From: Nocardia sp.
Lineage (GTDB): Bacteria > Actinomycetota > Actinomycetes > Mycobacteriales > Mycobacteriaceae
Reading direction: 5' to 3'
Assembly (NCBI GenBank): GCA_014360565.1
Contig: JACIXH010000002.1
Span: 1 to 64,000 of the forward strand
DNA length: 64,000 nucleotides
Below are positions 58,750-64,000 of this stretch, piece after piece. The translations under genes were made by a program, and so were the position numbers. The first letter of the stretch is position 1; each line of letters starts with the position of its first letter. The notes under the pieces were generated by a model, which did not search any database, was not told the DNA's origin, and saw only the letters and a list, made by a program, of their open reading frames with translations.

Positions 58750-60171
58750 ATGACCAACACCTACCTGCGAGACGCCGCCCGCCGCCGCGCCGCCCGCTAC
58801 GGCGGCTCCTACCAACGCGCCCTGCAAGCCCTCACCCGCTACGACACCCCACGCAACGCCGATGCCCCACCACGCAACCCGGCGGGGATCGACTGGACTC
58901 CCCTGCACGGCGTGGAAGTCGCCTTCGACAACGGGATCCACCAACTGCGCGGTGTCGTCCTGCCTCCCGACGGCGTGCGCCCCGGCACCGACATCCTGCG
59001 CGTCGCGGTCACCACCGGCCACACCGGGCTGGCCCCGGCCGAAGTCACCTACCTCGATGCCCGCCGCTGGACCATTTCCCCGATGCCCGCCGACGTCGAT
59101 CGGCGGCATCTACCCTCACGACGGCTCACCCGCGGTGCGCGCGGATTGCCGCTCTACCGCTACGGCGACCTCCCGGCCGCGGCGCTGGCCACCCGTACCA
59201 TGCTGCGCCAGCAATACCGGTCCCGTCCCGCCGAAGACCAGGCACCGATCGCCGAGTTGTTCATCCGCCGCGACTACTACGACCTCTACACCATCGACGA
59301 CGCGGTCGCGCTCCGCGCGCTTACGCCAGCTCGCCACGCCGTCTGGATCGCCGCCCGCACCTGCTCACGCTGCCGTGAACAATCACCGCGCCCGTTCCAG
59401 CAACTACGCGACGGCAACCACTACTGCCCATCCTGCTACCCCCTTGCGGCAGACGACTGGTGGAACACCCGCCTGCAGACCATGCAGACCGGCGCGATCG
59501 ACTGGGCTCGCGCCCTCACCACCGACCCCCGTGCCGTGCTGATCAACGTCATCGACGCCACCGTGTCCCGGGTTATCGTCACCGACATCGCCAGCGGCAC
59601 CACCCTGCACGATCACAACGTCTGTTGGTCCCACCAGCTCGACGACCCTGCCGAACTGACCTGGCTGCCCGAAGACGAACGCCACGCCGCCGCCCAAGCC
59701 ATCAGCCCCGCCACACTCGGCGAACTTCTGGCGCCACTGCGTCACCGCCGAATCCTCGCCTGGCGTAACACCAGCCGCGGGCTTCACCGCATGGCCTACC
59801 GCATCCCGGAACTGCCGCTGCCCGACCCGTGGTCATCGCCCAGCGCCGACGACTGCGAACGCTGGTACAGCTACTGGCTGCACCAGCCCGCCTACCAATT
59901 CAACAATCGGCAGTGGACATGGGCGACGGACTGCTTCACCACGCTCGCACTGCTCGGCCGTCCCCCGATACCCCTCGAGGAAGTGGCCTGGACAGCGGCA
60001 CACGACCACCTGCCCACTCAAGCCCGCGCCGACATCGCACAGCTACACCGAATGGCCGCCGGCCTGCCCGGCCCCGAAGACATCGAGGAAACCCAAGCCA
60101 CGCCGACCTCCCCGTGTCATGTCCACATCCGTCCCGACGATCTCGACCAGCAGGCCCAACAGCAGGGCTGA
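58750..60171 (+). CDS. hypothetical protein with a zinc ribbon
   Basis: 473 aa. Around residue 200: RTCSRCREQSPRPFQQLRDGNHYCPSCYP, a zinc ribbon. The following LINVIDATVSRVIVTDIASGTTLHDHNVCW is a beta-rich stretch; the C-terminal third has tryptophan-rich segments (WYSYWLHQPAYQFNNRQWTWATDCF). No family recognised. ATG at 58750 is preferred to the track GTG at 58699. Confidence 0.65.
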   Translation: MTNTYLRDAARRRAARYGGSYQRALQALTRYDTPRNADAPPRNPAGIDWTPLHGVEVAFDNGIHQLRGVVLPPDGVRPGTDILRVAVTTGHTGLAPAEVTYLDARRWTISPMPADVDRRHLPSRRLTRGARGLPLYRYGDLPAAALATRTMLRQQYRSRPAEDQAPIAELFIRRDYYDLYTIDDAVALRALTPARHAVWIAARTCSRCREQSPRPFQQLRDGNHYCPSCYPLAADDWWNTRLQTMQTGAIDWARALTTDPRAVLINVIDATVSRVIVTDIASGTTLHDHNVCWSHQLDDPAELTWLPEDERHAAAQAISPATLGELLAPLRHRRILAWRNTSRGLHRMAYRIPELPLPDPWSSPSADDCERWYSYWLHQPAYQFNNRQWTWATDCFTTLALLGRPPIPLEEVAWTAAHDHLPTQARADIAQLHRMAAGLPGPEDIEETQATPTSPCHVHIRPDDLDQQAQQQG

Positions 60172-60201
60172 ATCGCCGACTTCGATGCGCCACAGCCGGA
60201 C

Positions 60202-60214
60202 TAGCCTGTGCCCA
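60202..60214 (+). promoter_or_regulatory. leaderless-type promoter for the 60214 gene
   Basis: TAGCCT (60202-60207) six bases before the ATG at 60214; no ribosome-binding site. Confidence 0.4.
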
Positions 60215-60660
60215 TGACAACGACGGCTCCGCACAGCGCGATGACGGCGCGCTCCGAGGTCGACGCCCTAGCTGACGACCTCGAAGCGTTGCTGGCCGCC
60301 CTGCGCCATGGCCGCAACCTCGGCCTGGAGGTCACCGCCCCAGTCCAGCTCGTGCAAGCGTGCCGTGACCTGATCACAGAAGCCGACGACCCCCCTCACG
60401 ACACACGAGATCGACCCAGTGTTCGCGCAACTGCCCCTGCGCCGCGCAATCTGGCACCTCATCTGCCCGGCGAGCAATTCACCGCCACCGACGTGACCGA
60501 CCGCCTCGACACGCGGGGGCGCCTGGTCACACCAGCAAAAGTCAGCAACGCCCTCGGCTACTGGGTGGACCGGTCACGACTGACCCGCATCAGCAAAGGC
60601 CACTACCACTACCCCGGTTCAGCGTCCCCCGACGAGATCGAACCCACCCCGGCGCCATAG
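60214..60660 (+). CDS. hypothetical protein with a winged-helix-like end
   Basis: 148 aa. A helical N-terminus (EVDALADDLEALLAALRHGRNLGLEV) and a C-terminal FTATDVTDRLDTRGRLVTPAKVSNALGYWVDRSRLTRISKGHYHYP, which looks like a winged helix. Probably DNA-binding. ATG at 60214 is leaderless; the track begins two codons earlier at GTG. Confidence 0.65.
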   Translation: MTTTAPHSAMTARSEVDALADDLEALLAALRHGRNLGLEVTAPVQLVQACRDLITEADDPPHDTRDRPSVRATAPAPRNLAPHLPGEQFTATDVTDRLDTRGRLVTPAKVSNALGYWVDRSRLTRISKGHYHYPGSASPDEIEPTPAP

Positions 60661-60786
60661 ATCGCCGAAGCCAGCCCGAATACCGCTTCTACCAGCCGAA
60701 ACGACACGTCCCTGCCAAGGCAGGATCCGGCGCGCTCGCCGACGGCGCTGCATTCGAACCCCGCCACAACCAGCGCGGAGCCGGGA

Positions 60787-61329
60787 TCACTTCGGCAGGA
60801 CCGAATCCGCGTACGCGCCCGCGTACGCACCAGCGACGCCACCAGCCGCCGCGCCCAACGCGACGCCCGCCGCGGTAGCGGGAAGCAGGAACAGCACCCC
60901 ACCAGCGGCCATACCGACGCCGAGACCGATCGCACCGCCGACCACGCAGCCCGGACCCGGGGCGACGGTGCAGCCGATCGCGCCACCGATGAGACCGGCA
61001 GCGGCCGAGGTCGCGATGAACGGCACAGCAGCGACCGCAGCACCCGCGGCGCCACCGAACCCGCCACCGAGCAACGTGCCCTCGATCACGCCGAAGGTCA
61101 CGGCATCGCTGGTCGGGCGGCCGTCGACGAACGGCTCCGGCACGCCAGGCAGCACGGGCAGGGTGGGCAGACCAGGCAGCACAGGTTCCGGCTGGTCGAT
61201 CGCCGCGGCCGATGCCTGCACCGGCGCCAGTTCCGAGGGTGCGGCCGAGGCGATCCCCGCGGCGGCCGTTCCGATGGCGATCGGCAGCGCGAGCACCATG
61301 GCGCGCTGCCCCCAGGTCGTGATGATCAC
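60787..61329 (-). CDS. secreted glycine-zipper protein
   Basis: 180 aa. N-terminal signal peptide (RAMVLALPIAIGTAAAGIASA, cleavage likely before APSEL). The second half is rich in glycine and alanine with GxxxG repeats (GTLLGGGFGGAAGAAVAAVPF, GGAIGLGVGMAAGG, GAAAGGVAGAYAGAYAD), typical of glycine-zipper membrane or pore-like segments in Nocardia envelope proteins. ATG at 61329. Confidence 0.75.
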   Translation of the reverse strand: MIITTWGQRAMVLALPIAIGTAAAGIASAAPSELAPVQASAAAIDQPEPVLPGLPTLPVLPGVPEPFVDGRPTSDAVTFGVIEGTLLGGGFGGAAGAAVAAVPFIATSAAAGLIGGAIGCTVAPGPGCVVGGAIGLGVGMAAGGVLFLLPATAAGVALGAAAGGVAGAYAGAYADSVLPK

Positions 61330-61665
61330 AAGAATTCCCTTTCAGCGGCCCGCCCGCGCACGGCGAGCAGGCCTGTCAACGGGCCGACTCCCTTCGACCC
61401 GTTGCACACTCCAGCACACTGGTAGCAATCCACAAAATATCTCTGACCGGCACCGATCTATGCAGGTAAGGCCCGTTCACAGCGCTGTCCCGGCGGCGAG
61501 CGGGCGATCTGCATCCCAGTCATGGCGAACACCCTGTCGGCGATGTGTCCAGCGTCACCACATCAGAGGACCGGTGACGACGAACTCCCCGAGCTCACGA
61601 CAGGGCAACCTTCATTCGGACGGAATCAGATACCTCGCCCGCGCAACGATGCCACCATCACCACC
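61330..61665. other. 336-base gap
   Basis: Divergent region between the secreted protein and the 61666 gene. It should hold the promoters of both, but I could not assign them. Confidence 0.35.
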
Positions 61666-62085
61666 ATGCGCGACCACATCCACGACGGCGCCCGATGGCT
61701 CCCCGAGCACCACGACGACATCGACGGCAACCTGCTCGGCAAGGTCTTCGGCGCCGCACTCGATCAGTGCCGAACCTGCGAAGAGACGATGCTGGCCGAG
61801 CTCAGCGAAAACTCTTCCACCACAGAGCATCTGCTCGAACTCGCCTGCACAGCGGTCATCGGGACCCTCGGCGGACTCCCGAACGACCTCGTCGACATCG
61901 CCGCCGAGCGCAGTCCTGTGCCAATCGAGTTCCGGCGCGCTGCACTGACCTTCGTCCACAACGACCGCCCGGCCCTCACCGCGCTATGCCATCAGATGAC
62001 GCCCGCCCAACGCCACGCCGCCAGCCGCACCGCCACCGCTCTGTACACCGGCGAAGCCCGCGCAGGAAATATCCAACCAACCTGA
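61666..62085 (+). CDS. hypothetical protein
   Basis: 139 aa, helical, acidic: MRDHIHDGARWLPEHHDDIDGNLLGKVFGAALDQCRTCEETMLAEL. A CRTCEE pair may bind metal. No family recognised. ATG at 61666 is preferred; the track extends 48 codons upstream through proline-rich sequence. Confidence 0.55.
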   Translation: MRDHIHDGARWLPEHHDDIDGNLLGKVFGAALDQCRTCEETMLAELSENSSTTEHLLELACTAVIGTLGGLPNDLVDIAAERSPVPIEFRRAALTFVHNDRPALTALCHQMTPAQRHAASRTATALYTGEARAGNIQPT

Positions 62086-62333
62086 CGGGCCGACCTCTGG
62101 GACCAGGTCAGCGAGGCCGCGTCCTATCGACTTGGCCCTCGTGGCCCGGCGACCGCCAAGCAGCTGCCTTTTGATCCTGGCCTAGTCGGACCGGTTTCGA
62201 CTGCTTCATTTTGTAATCGGGTTGGTTCCCCGAGCCAACTACGAGCAGCGATGCAGATGTCTCCACTACGATTGCAGTCCATAGTTTCTCGAAACCCCAG
62301 CGCGCCAGCACCATCCAGACGAAGGCTCGAGGA
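62086..62333. other. 248-base gap
   Basis: No gene or clear signal recognised. Confidence 0.3.
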
Positions 62334-62825
62334 ATGTTCCTATCCCACCACCGCCTTGCCACCGCGAGCACCACCGAGGCTATCGGTGAGATCGTGCTCC
62401 AGCGACGATTGTCGCTCCGGATCCTGGTCGCGACGATCATCGCGCAGATGGCCTGGCTGGGTGCGAGCATCTGCTGGAGCGTCCCCGCCGACGCCGACAT
62501 CTCCGACTACATGAGCGGCTTCGGCGTCGCGCTGTTCGGCGCCGGAGTATTGGGCGTCTGCGCCTACACCCACGACATCTCGGTCGACCGCGAGATGGCC
62601 CAAACCGGCAAGGTAGCCGCGATCGGTGCCGCTGTCTCCGTTCTGGTTGCCGTGGCCACCCTCGTCAACACCATCGGCCACCTCTCGGCGGCGGCGATGT
62701 TCGCGAATGTCGTCGTCTTACTGGCGGTCCCACTCACGTTCTGGGCCGCCCTTCTGGTGAGCACGCACTGCTACGCCCTGGTGCAACACGAGATCGCGGC
62801 CGCCGAGGACCGCAGCAATCAGTAG
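62334..62825 (+). CDS. four-helix membrane protein
   Basis: 163 aa. Four membrane segments: ILVATIIAQMAWLGASICW, FGVALFGAGVLGVCAY, AAIGAAVSVLVAVATLV, FANVVVLLAVPLTFWAALLV. No known family; small integral membrane protein. ATG at 62334, with GAGGA very close upstream. Confidence 0.7.
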   Translation: MFLSHHRLATASTTEAIGEIVLQRRLSLRILVATIIAQMAWLGASICWSVPADADISDYMSGFGVALFGAGVLGVCAYTHDISVDREMAQTGKVAAIGAAVSVLVAVATLVNTIGHLSAAAMFANVVVLLAVPLTFWAALLVSTHCYALVQHEIAAAEDRSNQ

Positions 62826-62866
62826 CCGGCGGCGACGACGACCGGATGCCAGTCACTCCGGTGCGC

Positions 62867-63244
62867 TCAATCCCGCTGTTCACCGTCCCGATCGATGAGT
62901 TGGCGCTCGGCTTGTTCCAGTAGAGCGCGCGCGGAGACTTCGGCGTCTTCTCGGTCTTGAGCGCTCGGCCCTTCCCCATCACCCCCGCGTCGTTGCCACG
63001 CCTGTTCCGCCAATTGTCGAGCGTGCTGCTCGGCCTCGACCTCCAGGTACTGCCGGGCAAGTTCGGTGCGGGCCTTGGCTGCCTCTTCCGGATGTTCGCG
63101 CTCCCAGTCGGATTCGGCCCGGCACGCCTCAGCCAGCAGGCGTGATCGGCATGCTTTCGCGATCCAGCCCGAGATGTCCTCTCCAGCCGAGTGCCGAACC
63201 TGTGCCAGGAGCGTGTCATCGAGCGAAATCGTCATAGCCGCCAT
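62867..63244 (-). CDS. orphan antitoxin-like protein
   Basis: 125 aa. MAAMTISLDDTLLAQVRHSAGEDISGWIAKACRSRLL resembles a short ribbon-helix-helix N-terminus of VapB/CopG-type antitoxins. The rest is a long charged helix (EAAKARTELARQYLEVEAEQHARQLAEQAWQRR). No toxin gene adjoins it. ATG at 63244 is leaderless, with TATCGT about eight bases before. Confidence 0.6.
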   Translation of the reverse strand: MAAMTISLDDTLLAQVRHSAGEDISGWIAKACRSRLLAEACRAESDWEREHPEEAAKARTELARQYLEVEAEQHARQLAEQAWQRRGGDGEGPSAQDREDAEVSARALLEQAERQLIDRDGEQRD

Positions 63245-63396
63245 GCCCGACAACGATAGGGCCCGCCTCATCGCACTGTCCGCAATTCTCCGGGTCACGT
63301 CCGACCACAACCACGCGTAATGACCGCGACGGGAGAACCGTGGCTGGCCAGCTCGATCACCGCGGACAACACGCTACTGCGCGGGTCTGGTTGGCA

Positions 63397-63409
63397 TAGG
63401 CTGACCAGA
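63397..63409 (+). promoter_or_regulatory. leaderless-type promoter for the right-end gene
   Basis: TAGGCT (63397-63402), six bases, ATG at 63409. Confidence 0.4.
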
Positions 63410-64000
63410 TGAACGTGGCTGACCTGAATCACGCACCGGCGGTGTCTATTTCAGTGCGAGCCATATACTGGCTCGGCCACCAACTCACCTGCCCCACCTG
63501 CGAGGCCAGCGACCGCTGGGACTTGCACTCGGGACCTCACCCAGGCATCGAAGGACACCTCGCGACGGCGAGCTGTAGCAGCGGCCACGACATCCACCAC
63601 CCGCTCATCTATCCCTGGCTGGTTCGTACCGTCGCACAGTGGTCGAGCACGCCAGCGCCCGCGCGACACCCACTCCTGGCAAGTACGACTGGTCAATGGC
63701 CGCGTCAGGACATGCAATATCAGCTCAACGGCAAACTGAAAGAGTGGGCTCCGCACTGGCTCACCACCGACGGGGCCGCGACCTACCACCATTGGGACGT
63801 GCCCGGCCCGGTCCAGTGGGCACGCGAGTGGCCCGAGCTGGTGGCCGCGAGAGAGAAGCTGAACCAGGTCAACGCATGGTTGCGCGACACCGACCACTCC
63901 GACAGTTCGTTCTCTTTCTACAGCTCCTGGGGCGATGACCCTGTGCGCACCCGCGTGGAGATCGACGAATTCCCACCCGACGTCGTCGAGCACATCCCCG
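63409..64000 (+). CDS. partial hypothetical protein running off the right end
   Basis: At least 197 aa, open to the window end and so absent from the ORF track. MNVADLNHAPAVSISVRAIYWLGHQLTCPTCEASDRWDLH carries a CPTC pair, with a further cysteine in TASCSSGHDIHHPL. Tryptophan-rich middle (WLTTDGAATYHHWDVPGPVQWAREWPELV). No family recognised. The start is supported by the TAGGCT -10 box. Confidence 0.65.
   Translation, partial: MNVADLNHAPAVSISVRAIYWLGHQLTCPTCEASDRWDLHSGPHPGIEGHLATASCSSGHDIHHPLIYPWLVRTVAQWSSTPAPARHPLLASTTGQWPRQDMQYQLNGKLKEWAPHWLTTDGAATYHHWDVPGPVQWAREWPELVAAREKLNQVNAWLRDTDHSDSSFSFYSSWGDDPVRTRVEIDEFPPDVVEHIP

Noticed and set aside
1-64000. CRISPR arrays, rRNA genes, complete tRNA genes, integrase, replication initiator
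   Set aside because: Looked for by eye on both strands; no regular repeat-spacer pattern, no conserved rRNA segment, no full tRNA and no such protein motifs were recognised.

Overview
The window is high-GC actinobacterial DNA. Codon use with GC-rich third positions, frequent GTG/TTG starts, many apparently leaderless genes with a TAGNNT -10 box and the protein families seen point to Nocardia or a close relative in the Mycobacteriales (inference; no rRNA or tRNA was recognised). The gene content (IS21 element, toxin-antitoxin pair, HerA-like ATPase, topoisomerase VI-A/Toprim-like protein, many small orphan ORFs, many decayed paralogues) is that of an accessory region: a plasmid, an integrative element or a chromosomal island. 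No replication initiator, integrase or complete conjugation system was recognised.

Layout. 0.2-2.4 kb: complete IS21-family element (istA-istB). 2.5-4.4 kb: HAD phosphatase and two small minus-strand genes. 4.5-10.5 kb: plus-strand block behind a promoter flanked by two 17-bp palindromes; it encodes small orphan proteins, a DpdA/TGT-like protein, a NUDIX hydrolase, the relic of a PAPS-reductase-family gene and a DEDDh exonuclease. 10.5-17.4 kb: orphan proteins, a TopoVI-A/Toprim-like protein, a ParDE module and a sugar-aminotransferase relic. 17.5-27.0 kb: the most coherent unit. Seven tightly coupled minus-strand genes (NDP-sugar epimerase, HprK-like kinase, GT2, APH-like kinase, two GT4, histidine phosphatase) are divergent from a plus-strand GntR/UTRA regulator, an orotidine-5'-phosphate decarboxylase, a HIT protein and a small protein. 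It reads as a specialised pathway making a phosphorylated glycoside or glycoconjugate.

28-44 kb: HerA-like ATPase with duplicated C-terminal winged helices, a putative self-regulated HTH protein behind twin palindromes, zinc-ribbon proteins, glyoxalase-fold proteins, a GrpB-like protein, GT2, a frameshifted MurG-like glycosyltransferase, a methyltransferase-kinase pair and a 599-aa HTH protein. 44-64 kb: pyrophosphatase-like protein, rhamnosyltransferase-like GT2, endonuclease VII-like HNH protein, several large unknown proteins, FAD oxidoreductase, macrodomain protein, PD-(D/E)XK-like protein, secreted glycine-zipper protein, and a gene running off the right end.

Two themes link the window. 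First, it is full of duplicated and decayed gene copies (glyoxalase, GNAT, MurG, the SETxxDPIA family, a short repeat carrying a promoter). Second, cell-envelope or sugar-transfer genes recur (five intact glycosyltransferases plus one frameshifted, an epimerase, an aminotransferase relic). Coordinates for starts were chosen from ribosome-binding sites or leaderless promoters where visible; all functional calls are from reading motifs by eye, without database searches.
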